Below are positions 34,471 to 46,341 of a stretch of DNA of 64,000 nt, piece by piece. A program made the translations under genes and the position numbers. The notes beneath the pieces were generated by a model that saw nothing but the letters and a program-made list of their open reading frames with translations, was not told the DNA's origin and made no database searches. Source of the DNA: Sorex araneus (Eukaryota; Chordata; Mammalia; Eulipotyphla; Soricidae); the NCBI RefSeq assembly GCF_027595985.1, contig NC_073307.1, positions 12,406,432 to 12,470,431 of the forward strand. Direction: 5' to 3'. Within the stretch, counting starts at the first letter, position 1; every line of letters begins with the position of its first letter.

Positions 34471-36390
34471 ACAGTGGGCAGTGTGCCAGAACGTCTTCCT
34501 TGTGGCCTGCTTGCTCTCACTGACCACCCACCCTTCACCTTTCTCCCCAACCCACGGCAACGCTCCTTGTTCACACCTTCCGTCCATCGTCTTTCCCGTC
34601 TCGTGGCCTGAAGCTCCCCTCACAGCCCTGCGGGTCAACACACTGAGCCTCCCCAGCCCAGCTCAGTGGGGCCCCTCCGGCACCCCCCGCCAGGGGCACG
34701 GCCCTCGTGACCAGGACATGGACTGTAGGGGCCCTTCCTCCCCGCTGCAGCCACTCCGAGCCTCCCAACTCACATGCACATGCCCCTGTGGCTTCCCTCC
34801 CCCCAGCCCATGCCTGCGGGGGGCGCTCACTCTCCGCCTGCCTGAGCCAGGCTCGCCTCATCTGCTGCTTCCACAGAGCCCCCAGCTCAATCCAGTCTAA
34901 CCAACGTCAGGGCTGCACGTGGACCGCGGGCCCCACTCGGGAAACGGCTCCACGCGGGCCGTGGTGCTGCCTCCAGCCTGCGCCCGCCTTGCGCCCTGCC
35001 CTGTCCCTGACGCACTTTCCCAGATGAGGATTCAGGCTTTGCTCTCTGCCTCGTGGGGGCAGTGAAGGCAGCGCCCAGCGTGGGACGTGACACGAGCTGC
35101 CAACACAATGCCCCGGGAAGAACAGTTGGTGCGTGTCCGGTTTTGCCTTCCTGTGCGGGCTCTGTCTGCCTGGACTCTGCAGCCACTCCGGACCCGAGCC
35201 CGTCAGACGCAGCTCTCTGTGGCGCTCGTGGCACTCGCTGTGGCCCCAGAGTCCCCCGTCAGAGCACCCCACTGGCAGGACCACTCAGAGACCACAAGGG
35301 AAAGGACATCCTGGTTCCTCTCTTCGAAATCTCAGGAACACAGGGAAAACACTCTTCGGGATGCCTTTTATTTGTTGTGTTACTGTTACTCCGTTCGCAG
35401 CCTGGTGGTGCGTGCAAACAGGATACCAGCACCTATGACTTTTTCCCAGGGTGTTCATTTTTAACGAGAAGATGATGTTTCTCCAGATGTTGGCTCTGGT
35501 CATTATTTTTAAATAAACAAAGCGGAGGGAGATAGCTGAGTGTTTTGCTGTTATTCACTCGATAGCAGGGCAGTACGGCTCCTCAGAGCATCTCTCCTCT
35601 CAGCCTCTCTGGCAGAGACGCGCCGCTCAGTTCTTGTGGGGAGGGGAGGGTGGCCCCAACGCCAGCTCATCCTCCACCCCCACCACAGTCAGCACCAAGC
35701 CCAGCACCCATCCCCGCCTCCTCGGCACCACCAGCTGCAGCTGCGCCGTGACCAACACGGGCCAGGCTCTGATCTGTGTGGCATCATCTCTCCGTGCCTT
35801 GTTCCATTCAGAGATATTCCCGGGCCAACGCGAGGCTCCGGACCCAACCACAGGGGACAACGGCCGTGTCTCCCATCAGCTGTCCCAAACGTGAGAAGTC
35901 TGAGGCGGAGACAGCCGTCTCCAGCGCGCCAGCCGGGGCTCGACTGTCTCTTCCCATCGGAGGTCAGCAGAGGACGCGGCTGCTACATGGCGACAATTCT
36001 TTGTGCATGAAATTGTCCGTTTATTTAGATAGAGGGAATGTGATTAGGGCGCCTTCTGAAATTCCCTCCAGACAGCAGACAGACATCTGGACCGTCCTTA
36101 GGGGACGCAGCCATCGGTGGAGTCACTTGTGTCCTCCAAAAACACTCGGCCTGGTGAGATACCCGGCTCTGAGCTTGAACAGCTGTTGCAAAATCCCAAC
36201 AGCCGCAGTGGCGCAGAACAACCCGGAGAAAAGTAATGTCGCCTTTCGCATCTCCACTGTCACCGCCCAGGTCCCTTATGGACTGTAAGGTGACCTGCTG
36301 CTTCCATCGAAAGATCCCAATCAGTCCTCTTGCACTGCTGACGAGGGGAGGCGGAGTCTGCCCTTCACTCACTCCCTGCCAGCATTCTCT

Positions 36391-36558
36391 TTTTCTTTTT
36401 GTTGGGTCACAACCAGCAATGCACAGGGGTCACTCTGGCTCATACACTCAGGAATTACTCCTGGTGGTGCTCGGGGGACCATATGGAATGCTGGGAATTG
36501 AACCCGGGTCGGCCGCATGCAAGGCAAACACCCTACCTGCTGTTATCATTCCAGCCCC
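36391..36558 (-). mobile_element. SINE-a, intron 14
   Basis: A reverse copy: 'gggtcacaaccagcaatgca', 'accatatggaatgctggga', head complement shortened at gttatcattccagccc. Confidence 0.9.
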
Positions 36559-36874
36559 TCCCTGCCACCTGCCAGCATTTTGCCTGACATTTTACACTCC
36601 CATCACCTGTAGGATGGGAAACCATCGTCTCCATGTTACAGACAGTGAAACGGAGGTTCAGCAGGAGATGAGCTGCCCCCGGGTCCCCCAGGAACTGAGG
36701 CAAAGGGAGTGCATGAAGCCAGATCTGGCAGGAGACTTCAAATATGACCTTTTCCATCCCAGAATAAAATTCTGCCCCTGTTCAACTAGTCTGATAGAGC
36801 CCCAGTGACCTTCCTGAGCCGGCTGCACTAATGCAACACTTTCAGTGATTACCAAGTGAAATGAAGCTGCACAA

Positions 36875-36944
<70 letters not shown>
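36875..36944. repeat. (ATCT)n microsatellite, intron 14
   Basis: About 17 perfect tetranucleotide units directly upstream of a SINE-b. Confidence 0.97.
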
Positions 36945-36960
36945 ACTTTCTATCTCACTC

Positions 36961-37208
36961 CAGCCCAGGAGCGATAGCACAGCGGGCAGGGCATTTGCCT
37001 TGCACTCGGCCGACCCAGATTTGATTCCTCTGTCCCTCTCAGAGAGCCCGGCAAGCGACCAAGAGTATCCTGCCTGCACGGCAGAGCCTGGCAAGCTACC
37101 CATAGTGTATTCGATATGCCAAAAACAGTAACAAGTCTCACAATGGAGACGTTACTGGTGCCCACTCGAGCAAATTGATGAGCAACGGGACGACAGTGAC
37201 AATGACAG
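36961..37208 (+). mobile_element. SINE-b between simple repeats, intron 14
   Basis: Head aggagcgatagcacagcgg, the two GCAAGC motifs, 'ccaaaaacagtaacaagtct', 'ggagacgttactggtgccc', tail gacagtgacaatgaca. It is preceded by (ATCT)n and followed by (AT)n and (GT)n. Confidence 0.92.
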
Positions 37209-37229
37209 ATATATATATATATATATATA

Positions 37230-37270
<41 letters not shown>
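37208..37270. repeat. (AT)n then (GT)n compound microsatellite
   Basis: About 11 AT units followed by about 18 GT units, at the 3' end of the SINE-b. Confidence 0.96.
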
Positions 37271-37272
<2 letters not shown>

Positions 37273-37385
37273 CTGGCCATCATTCTGGGAAGTACCGGGG
37301 GGACCATGCAGTACTGGGGCTCAACCCGGGTTCGAGTCTGTGGCCCATCTCACTGACACCTGCAGCACTGAAGCGACTCTAGGGC
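37270..37385 (-). mobile_element. degenerate SINE-a fragment
   Basis: It reads ggggggaccatgcagtactgg, then ggctcaacccgggttcgag; a partial reverse copy next to the TG run. Confidence 0.4.
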
Positions 37386-37564
37386 AGAAGCCTGGCCCAC
37401 CCCACACTGCCCTTCCACTGCTTTTCTCGTTTTCCTTCCATAAAGCCAGAGAGACTAACTTAGGGGTCCACGGGCACGTGGCACATCACACGCTCCTGTC
37501 GGTGGCTCGGCGACCTGGGAGTTGGCACCATCCGAGGGGGAGGGGGGGTGGGAAGGGCGCCTTA

Positions 37565-37690
<126 letters not shown>

Positions 37691-38360
37691 TCAGGTCAGA
37701 CAGCACACCTCCCTCTCCCAGCAGCGCCCGCGTCTCCCCCTCACGTGGCCATCGTGGACAGAGGCTCTGCTCTTGCGTCTAGCCTGCGGGGACCCAGGGG
37801 CGCCTTGTGGCTCAACATGGGATTGGCACTGAGTGACAGACATGCACCCAGAGCCTCCCGTGATCCAAATCCGTCTGACGCTGGATGATCAGCCCATCCG
37901 GGAGGGAATGAGGCAGACAAAGACCCCGGGGCAGAGGGGAAGCGTGGAGCTCTATCATCGTGTTACAAACCGCAGTGCTCCAACTAAAGAGGGGGAGCAG
38001 AAGTCATGAATAAGGGCCAAAGTCAGCACAGTGACTGCCCACCTGTGCAGCTGCCTGTGCACTGTGGGGGTGGGGCGAGGCCCTGGTGGTCCCCAGTGCT
38101 GAGGGCTCATGAAGTAACATGCCCCCAGAGTCCCTGAGCCCTGCGTGGCACTCAGAGGGAAACACAAGTCAAGAAGATTATCTCCTGCAGCATCCCCACT
38201 CCCCACCCGCTATGTGGGATGTTTATGATACACAAAATGTTAGCAACATTATTTGCAAAGAGCCAGGAGCGCTGTCAGTGGTGTGACCTGTGCCACCTCC
38301 CTCCCGTCCCTCCAGAAGAAGACGGCCCTAGTTCTTACATGGCAGCAAAGACACTATTAG

Positions 38361-38465
38361 AGGTTCTCAAGGCTTCCTGAACCACGGCCACCGATTTCAG
38401 GTCTAGTGAGTTAGAGGCTGTGCTGAACTCACGGGCAAGGAGAGTAACGGTTCTGGAATTTATCA

Positions 38466-38496
<31 letters not shown>

Positions 38497-38526
38497 GAGA
38501 AGTTGGAGATGTAGCTCAAGTGACAC

Positions 38527-38575
<49 letters not shown>

Positions 38576-38644
38576 CTTGAGGTCTCAAAGGCTTCCTGGA
38601 CCACAGCCACTGATTTTAGGTCTAGTGAGTTAAAGGCTGTACCG

Positions 38645-38703
<59 letters not shown>

Positions 38704-38735
38704 GTTGGGGATGTAGCTCAAGTGACAGAGCCCAG
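38361..38735. repeat. about 218-bp tandem duplication with (CA)n runs, intron 13
   Basis: Two copies of a unit: ctcaaggcttcctgaaccac (38368 on) and ctcaaaggcttcctggacca (38584 on), both continuing through aggtctagtgagtta to (CA)n and then gaagttggrgatgtagctca. CA runs lie at 38466-38492, 38523-38572 and 38645-38700. Confidence 0.9.
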
Positions 38736-38812
38736 CCCCGCAGAGCAAGAACTGGGTCCCAAGCACTGCCAGGTGTGGCCCTAGAGCACTCAGGACACTG
38801 AACAACAACAAA
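38704..38812 (+). mobile_element. tRNA-like SINE head plus SINE-a-like tail, intron 13
   Basis: It reads ttggggatgtagctcaagtg, acagagcccag, then ggtcccaagcactgccaggtg; an Ala-tRNA-like head. A second copy of the head lies at about 38502-38524. Confidence 0.5.
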
Positions 38813-39275
38813 AAATGAACAGAGATGCTTGGAGCTACAGACGCATGGATGGGAGCCAGGAATAGCTTTCCTGGGCTTGGCTTCTGAGGTCAGAATCTAG
38901 TGAGGGGGACACGGATGAAACTGGGTCTGGAAAGACCCGATTACTTTTCCATATTACATATTATTACTTTTCTTCAGCATCCACTGCCTCTGGTCAATGT
39001 GTATGAAAGAAACATTCTTTCTACCAAATGGTCCTTGTAAAAAAAAAATCATGGTGCCAGAGAAAATATGGTAGAGACGCTAAACTGACCCACGAAGCCA
39101 GCTGCCCGCCTTAAGCAGGTCTGGGGCAACTCGGCGGCGGAGCAGGAGGATGAGAACCCGGGGAAGGAGATTCCTCTGCTATTGCCGCGGGTTTCCTCTG
39201 GAGGAAGTCTGTAATCAGTTGCCCCAAGACTATGTGTGGTTAACTGGGCATTCTTTTAAATATATTTTTCAATAG

Positions 39276-39422
39276 GGCCAGGGAGATGGCACGGAGGGAT
39301 GGATTTGTACTCTGCACCCAAAAGGCTGGGTTGAATCAGGGACGATGCCCTGAGCACGGAGCACTGAGCCAGAGTGTGCATGATGTGATGAGCCCAAGCA
39401 ACATCAGGTGTGGGTCTAAAAA
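39276..39422 (+). mobile_element. diverged SINE-a, intron 13
   Basis: Head agggccagggagatggcacg, then gggttgaatcaggga, and tail atcaggtgtgggtct. Confidence 0.65.
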
Positions 39423-39430
39423 AAAGGGGG

Positions 39431-39606
39431 GGGGCGCTGGAGCGACAGCACACAGGTAGGGTGTTTGCCTTGCACATGGCTGACCCGGGTTTGATTCCCA
39501 GCATTGTATATGGTTGGGGGCAAGCACCTCTAAGAGTAATTCCTGAGTGCAAAGCCAGGAGTAACTCCTGTGCATCGCTGGGTGTGACACAAAAAAAAAT
39601 AGATTA
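39431..39606 (+). mobile_element. SINE-a, intron 13
   Basis: Head ggcgctggagcgacagcaca, B box gggtttgattcc, body 'agtaattcctgagtgcaaag' and tail cgctgggtgtgacac plus A-run. Confidence 0.9.
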
Positions 39607-39768
39607 AAAAACTGTAATATGAGAGATCAACAGATTTCAAACAAAATGAGTATTTTTCCATTTTAGTCTCTTACAGTGGCACCCAGTATTCTGCAGAGTC
39701 ATCATGAAAACATTAAGAGGGGGAAGAGGGGGAAGAAAAAAGGCCCTGAAAGAATACGCTGTAACTTA

Positions 39769-39984
<216 letters not shown>

Positions 39985-40800
39985 TCAACTGGGCTCCGGG
40001 CCCTGGGGAAAGCATCCTGGCTGAGTCCCCCACTGTGGGGACAGCAGGACTATTTCCACCCTTATGAGGCGCAAATGGGCCCCGCCTGGTTGGACCCTAG
40101 GACCCTAGCAAGAGCCACTGTGCCACGTCCATGTGAGATTGAGATATAACAGTGCCCAGACGGGGCTTTGGAGCATGGCATAAAGGTCTCATCTCTCACT
40201 GAGAGCGAGTCCAGACTTCGCCTGTAGGGGGCGGGCCAACCTGGCACGGGCATGATGCCAGGGGACTTGGGGATTCACCGCCAGCCCTGCAGGGGGTGGG
40301 GCACAGTGGAGCCTCATTCCAGGACCTGAGCATCCGATCCTGGACTCTCATTTGCAATCTGCTCCGTTTCAACGAGGCTGTCATCTCTGGGGCAGGCTAC
40401 AGCGTCGTTATTGTTGTTATTATTATCATCACTGTTTTACATAATACACCCTAAGTGAAACCGGCGTCAATATTCAAAAAAGAAAATCTCTTCGCAATAT
40501 GAAGCGAGACAAACAGACTCAGGCGAATCCCAAGCTGGGTCTGATTCACCGTCCCTGGGGTTCCTACAGTCCTGTCACTCGACGGGGATGCTGAGTCTTC
40601 AGCTCGGCTATTCTGTGTTTGCGTCAGCATCGGAGAGCACAGTGCCTCTTTGCAATTCTGAATGATTTACTACACTCTGGGAAATGTGAAAATAAGTATG
40701 TGCTTCTCCCAGCATACTACTCAGATGTAATAAACAGAGCACTGCCCTGGAAAAGCACGGTGCTTTGAGAATATATTTTCAGATGATTACTATTATTTTG

Positions 40801-41247
40801 AACTGGAGCAATAGCACAGCGGGTAGGGAGTCTGCCTTGCACACGGCCAACCCAGGTTCGATTCCTCCATCCCTCTCAGAGAGCCCGGCAAGCTACTGAG
40901 AGTATCCCGCCCGCACGGCAGAGCCTGGCAAGCTACCTGTGGCGTATTCGATATGCCAAAAACAGTAACAACAAGGGCTGGAGCAATAGTACGGCAGGTA
41001 GGGCATTTGCCTTGCACTCGGCCGACCCAGGTTTGATTCCCAGCATCCCATATGGTCCTCTGAGCAGTGCCGGGGTGATTCCTGAGTGCAAAGCCAGGAG
41101 TAACCCCAGTGCACTGCCAGGTGTAACCCAAAAAGCAAAAAAAAAAAAACCCAAAAAAACAGTAACAACAAGTCTCACAATGGAGACGTTACTGGTGCCC
41201 GTTCGAGCAAATCGAGGAACAATGGGATGACAGTGCTACAGTGCTAT
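40801..41247 (+). mobile_element. SINE-b split by a nested SINE-a, intron 12
   Basis: The SINE-b head and body run from 40801 to 40974 and resume at 41172 with gtctcacaatggagacgtt up to the (acagtgct) tail. The interruption is the SINE-a at 40975-41154 with exact target duplications, so this SINE-b is the older of the two. Confidence 0.93.
40975..41154 (+). mobile_element. SINE-a nested inside SINE-b
   Basis: Full-length SINE-a with A-tail. Perfect 17-bp duplication AAAAACAGTAACAACAA at 40958-40974 and 41155-41171; the duplicated bases are SINE-b sequence. Confidence 0.95.
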
Positions 41248-41273
41248 TATTATTTTGGTGACGAGTAACATTA

Positions 41274-41570
<297 letters not shown>

Positions 41571-42649
41571 TCACGGCACACACTCACTCTCGCGTGCCAA
41601 CTAGGGAATGTCTTTAGTACGGGGACTAGTTCCACCAGGAAAAGAGGGGGTCCCGCCGGTGGGAAAAGGGTGCGGGGAGCGGGGTGGCCACCTGAGGCTC
41701 TCGAGTCCGGGAGATGCAGCCCGACTCCCCTCGCCTGTGGCCGCACCTCTGCACGCTTGCCACGTACCTGCCTGGTGGCGTCCACGCGAGGGCGGGGGGC
41801 AGTGGGGGGCTGAACAAAGACGGGGATGATGGACAGTCACCTGACACGGAGTCCGCGGGCCGAGAAGGCGGACACTCAGGGCCCATTCTCCAGGAAACTT
41901 AAACATCAGAGACCCTTTCCTGTAGCTTGTCGGGGATGTGACACCCCCCTCCCGCCAGGTGACACAGTCCCCACGGCCACACACTCAGTGGTTTGGACCC
42001 CAGGGTGGGTCTTGTAGGGCCTGATTTGGTATTTGGGGGTTGGGAGTGTTTTGCCTTTTTTTTTATTAGGGTTCTGAGTCCCTCCTCCTGGCCTGATACC
42101 AATTCCCCAGTGCTGAAAGAGGGGCTGAGGAGATGAAGGCTGTTCGCACCCCCTGCCCCATCAGAGGGGGTGCAGTCTGTCCCAGTGAGTGCAGCCTGCC
42201 CCGACCCCCCTGTGCAGTTGGCAAGGACCCACCTTTTGAGTCACAGCAGCCAACAGCTGCTTCCGCCCCAAGCGCCCAGCGCTCGCCAGAGAACAGATGT
42301 TTTCTCCGGGGGCATCTTTTCACTCCACAGCAGGAAGTTTCCCCTCCTTCCCCGGGGTGGGACAGACGCAGCCAACCCAGCTCAGGCCTCTGTCCCCCGA
42401 GCAGCCACACCATTCCACGACCGCCTTGCCCAGCTCACCCCACAGCCACCCGGACAGTTCCCCTTAGGCCCTGGGGTCCTGGACACTGAGGGTCCGAGAC
42501 AAGCATGTCACGACAGTCTGGATGCCCTTTGGAGAATAACTGGTAGCAGGAGGTTCGGGTAAAAGGTGTCTATGGGATAAAGGAGATTTTCATACAACAA
42601 ATCACCTGTGAGTCTAATAACCATTCTAGAAAATGAAAACTAGGGGTTG

Positions 42650-42778
42650 GAGGGGGTCTGGGGCCACACTCAGTGGCGATCAGCGAACACGGGACCATAC
42701 GTGGTGCTGGAGGTACTTGAGGTGACCCACATGCAAGGTGATGCTTTAACCCCTGTACTGTTTCTCTGGCCCAGAAAT
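42650..42778 (-). mobile_element. degenerate SINE-a, intron 11
   Basis: It holds ggggccacactcagtggcga, 'gggaccatacgtggtgctgg', then gtactgtttctctggccc. Confidence 0.6.
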
Positions 42779-43678
42779 GAAACTTCTATCAGAACAAGGC
42801 CTTTGCCAAGGCCACAGTCTCCTGGAACTTCCGGTTGGTGAGATTCAGAACACTTGGTTGAGGTAAATATAACGGCCACTGGACTGGGTTTCTCACTCCT
42901 GGCAGTTGCTTCATGCAAAGGGTTTATATTTAGCCTGTGGCCGAGTGTCCAGTGACCTCAGAAGAAACTAAAGACGTGGCAGCAGCATCTGTTCCTCCCT
43001 GCGGTCCCTGAACAGGCAAGGTCACAGGCCGGGTCTCAGGAGCCAGGGGACAATTCCAGAAACAACTCTGAACGGCCCACAGCCGAGAAACGCTCCTTAT
43101 TCCGCAGAGTTCCTCATTAAAGCGAGTCCCCAAAAAGAAAGGCGACCATTGAGCTAGATCGTCTGGAAAATGTCAAACTCTCCCAACTAGCATCAGCCTT
43201 TAGTGAAGGCATTTTGTCTCATTGTTCTGGGAGGGCTGGTCCACGCAAATGTGACACGTACAAAGAATTTTCCTCTATGCTGTCCCCCCCGCCCGCGGGA
43301 GATAATTTTCAATTTGACTGGAAATTGGTTTCGATGAAAGATGACTGAGAAATGTTTTTCGTAGTTCTAAATATGGGTTTCCTTTAGCCCAAGCCCGAGG
43401 TACCCCCTCCCAGAGCTCCTTCCGATTCCACTCTTGGAAAAGAACAGAACTTGATGTTTCCAATGTCAAACAACAGGCATGTGCTGAGCTTACTGGCAGC
43501 TCCTAGGAGAGCTTCTCGGTCAGGAATTCTGGGCTTCCTCCTGCATCACCATCCCTAAACCATCTTGAGGGCTGGTACCCTGGTGACAGCAGTGTGCCCG
43601 CCAGCCAGCCCCTGCCCTCACCTTAGTCTCTTTCCTACTTTCAATACGCACCCGAACTGTGTCCTTAAAACAAAACCT

Positions 43679-43860
43679 GGGGCCAGAGCAAGTACAGTGG
43701 GGAGGGCACTTGTCTTGCATGCGGCTGACCGTGGCTCGACACCCGGCATCCTATTTGGTCCCCTATCCGCCACCAGGGGTAACGCCTGAGTGCAGAGCTA
43801 GGAGAAAGCCCTGCACATCTCCAGGTCTGGCCCAACATCCCCCCTCCCCCCAGCAAGAAA
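43679..43860 (+). mobile_element. diverged SINE-a, intron 11
   Basis: Head ggggccagagcaagtacagt, then gtggctcgacacccggcat, 'gtaacgcctgagtgcagag' and tail tccaggtctggcccaac. Confidence 0.85.
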
Positions 43861-43974
43861 AGAAACTAAACCCCATACAATTAGTTTATGCATCTGTTAG
43901 AAATTATTTTTCTCATGGCTTGGAAGCCAGCTTCATATGCTGGGGGAAAAGGCAGCTCAGATAGAGAAGGGACC

Positions 43975-44325
43975 ACCAAGTAAAGGGTGCCTGGAGGGCC
44001 CGCCCGGGATGGGAGATGTAAGCTGAAAGTAGACTATAGGCCACCAAACATGATGGCTACTCAATGCCTCTGTTGCAAACCACAACACCCAAAAGGAGAG
44101 AGAGAGCAAAAGGGAATGCCCTGCCACAGAGGCGGGGTGGGGTGGGGTGGAGGGGAAGGGGGAAGGGGTGGGGTTGGTGGGAGGGATGCTGAGATCATTG
44201 GTGGTGGAGAATGGGCACTGGTGGAGGGATGGGTACTCGGCCATTGTATGACTGAAATGCAAGCATGAAAGTTTGTAAGTCTGTAACTGTATCTCACGGT
44301 GATTCATGTAAAAAAAAAAATTAAA
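43975..44325 (+). mobile_element. 5'-truncated LINE-1-like 3' end, second copy
   Basis: The same family as 25001-25315: shared 'acccaaaaggagagag', 'gggaatgccctgccacagag', a G-rich tract, 'gagaatgggcactggtggag' and the tail 'agtctgtaactgtatctcac'. It ends in an A-run. Possible duplicated target 'aaaggcag' at about 43948 and 44322, too short to be sure. PDE5A intron 11. Confidence 0.65.
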
Positions 44326-44835
44326 GGCAGTCTCGGGCCGGGGCCAGTGCCGGCTCGAGCTCCGCCGAGATTCGACCCAGGTGGCCATGCCTTTGCACAG
44401 CCGCTTTGCTGCTGAACGACCAGGATCCAGAGCCAGCTATATTACTTGGGGTCCCAGTGAGTGCTTGCAGCCATGTCTCCAGACTGTGAACTAAGCTTTT
44501 GCTCCATGCTGCTCCAGGAAGGGAAATGATACAATTTCCAACTTAAATCTCCCTGGACTTAATTACTAAAATACAGAAATCCTAAACCTTTATATCTCTT
44601 CATTCTCATCAGTGGAAAACTAATTATCAAATGTTTCCTTGTCAATAGGCCCATATTCTTGGGGGATAAACTCCAACAAGAATAGTGAATTCTGTGTTGA
44701 AACTCCAACAATAGTGAGTTTTGTGCTGAAATAAGGAATGTAATCAAGGTAAAGAGAAAAGGAAGTGAAATTTGTCAGTTATACAGGGGGGTGGGGGGTG
44801 GGGGGTGGGGGGGTGGCAGGTACACTGTTTTTTTT

Positions 44836-44990
44836 TTTTCGTTTTTTGGTGGTGGAATATGGGCACTAGTGAAAGGACGGGTGTTTGAGCATTGTATAAG
44901 TGAGACATAAGCCTGAGAACTTTGTAACTTTCCACATGGTGATTCAATAAAATAAATTAAAAAAAAATAAAGAAAAAAAATTATTTTTCT
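44836..44990 (+). mobile_element. LINE-1-like 3' end fragment, third copy
   Basis: A variant of the same 3' end: 'ggtggtggaatatgggcac' then 'cattgtataagtgaga', 'ttgtaactttccacatgg' and 'tgattcaataaaataa'. The last part also occurs at 13565-13610. A G-rich run (44786-44818) precedes it. Confidence 0.6.
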
Positions 44991-45389
44991 CGATTAGAGA
45001 ATCAAAATGTGGACGAAAAAAGAAATACATTCCTGCAAAGGGGGACAGGGTGGGAGGGAGGTGAGTGTGCAACACATTATGGGGGCCTGGAGCTTACAGC
45101 AAAACAAGGAAAATCAAGCAAGGAAGGCATGTTGGGATCTCCTCTAACACTATGTAAATAATCTTAAAAAAAGAAATATCCAATAAGGAAGAGACACAAA
45201 TTGTTTTTAAACCTAGGGCAATGAGCACAGAGATTTTCTACAGAAAGGCTTATAATCACGTCAAGATTCTGCCAGAAATGATCTATGTCAGTAAATCTTT
45301 AGGTCTGGCAAGGACAAACACACACAGAACTGGTTGGCATCCGGGAGCATTGAAAAAGCTCAGTCTACTTCTACCACTACTCCGTCTAC

Positions 45390-45960
45390 TTCTGTTCTAT
45401 AGCAGGGCTTTCGCTGGGGGCTCCCGAAGGGGTCCAGTATGGGCCCAAGGATATTCCAAGGGGGTCACAGGTGAAAAATCACATAAATGGGGCGCACAGC
45501 ACAAAACTAGGGGGCGCCACTGGTGAACACAGGGGGAACCACAGGAAGGAAGCAAGGTTAGAAGGGGACCCAGTCAGAAAAGGGCTCAAAAACACAACTT
45601 TTACGAATTGCTTGGACCATGCGAGCACCCGCGTGGTCCCGAAGGCATTTGTATGAGGGGGATCGCAAACAAGCACTGAAATCCACGGCTGCGTTCCACC
45701 CCCATCAATGAATAACTTGACCTACAAGCGACGCAACCCTACATTTCTCAATGCAGCTGCCAGAAATCTCTCTTCCAAATGGAACAACAGATGGTTTGGA
45801 ACAATACTGCCAATAGAGCAATTTTCAGTTCTTCTAAGCATTTTCCTCTTGCTGAAATTCTACACATAACTGAGAAAGAAATTTTCACATTTTTCCAGAT
45901 TGAAAAAGACCAAAATGCCCAAAAGCCAAACACCAGAGCTATTTTTGAACTGGAAAGCAA

Positions 45961-45962
<2 letters not shown>
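45390..45962 (+). other. unidentified block, possible old DNA transposon, intron 11
   Basis: It starts cagggctttcgctgggggct and contains caagggggtcacagg, ataaatggggcgcacagc and actagggggcgccac. This style recalls the ends of hAT-type DNA transposons, but I cannot match it to a known family. Downstream (45779-45960) is an AT-rich open stretch. No terminal inverted repeat was confirmed. Confidence 0.25.
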
Positions 45963-46000
<38 letters not shown>

Positions 46001-46090
46001 GTATATATATTACATTACAGTGTATATATAATATATACAGTTAAGTTTTGTATATATATACATATATATGTATATATATATACACTTGCA
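45963..46090. repeat. (TA)n-rich tract, intron 11
   Basis: Pure TA at about 45963-45994, then imperfect tata/catatg repeats up to the SINE-b. Confidence 0.95.
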
Positions 46091-46093
46091 TTA

Positions 46094-46341
46094 GGATTGG
46101 AGCGATAGCACAGTGGGTAGGGCGTTTGACTTGCACGCAGCTGATCCAGGTTTGATTCCTCTGTCCCTCTTGGAAAGCCTGGCATGCTACCAAGAGTATC
46201 TCACCTGCATGGCAGAGCCTAGCAAGCTACCCATGGCATATTCGATATTCCAAAAACAGTAACAAGTCTCACTTGGAGACGCTACTGGTGCCGGCTCAAG
46301 CAAATCGATGAGCAATGAGGGATGACAGTGACAGTGATCTT
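46094..46341 (+). mobile_element. SINE-b, intron 11
   Basis: Head ggattggagcgatagcacag, B box aggtttgattcc, both GCAAGC-type motifs (one gcatgctacc), 'ccaaaaacagtaacaagtct' and tail gacagtgacagtgatc. It follows a long (TA)n run. Confidence 0.92.

Noticed and set aside
33778..34611. 277-codon ORF with repeated WNLLY/LEPSV peptides
   Set aside because: It runs through the 22-bp minisatellite; the repeats are at the DNA level and other frames are open as well.
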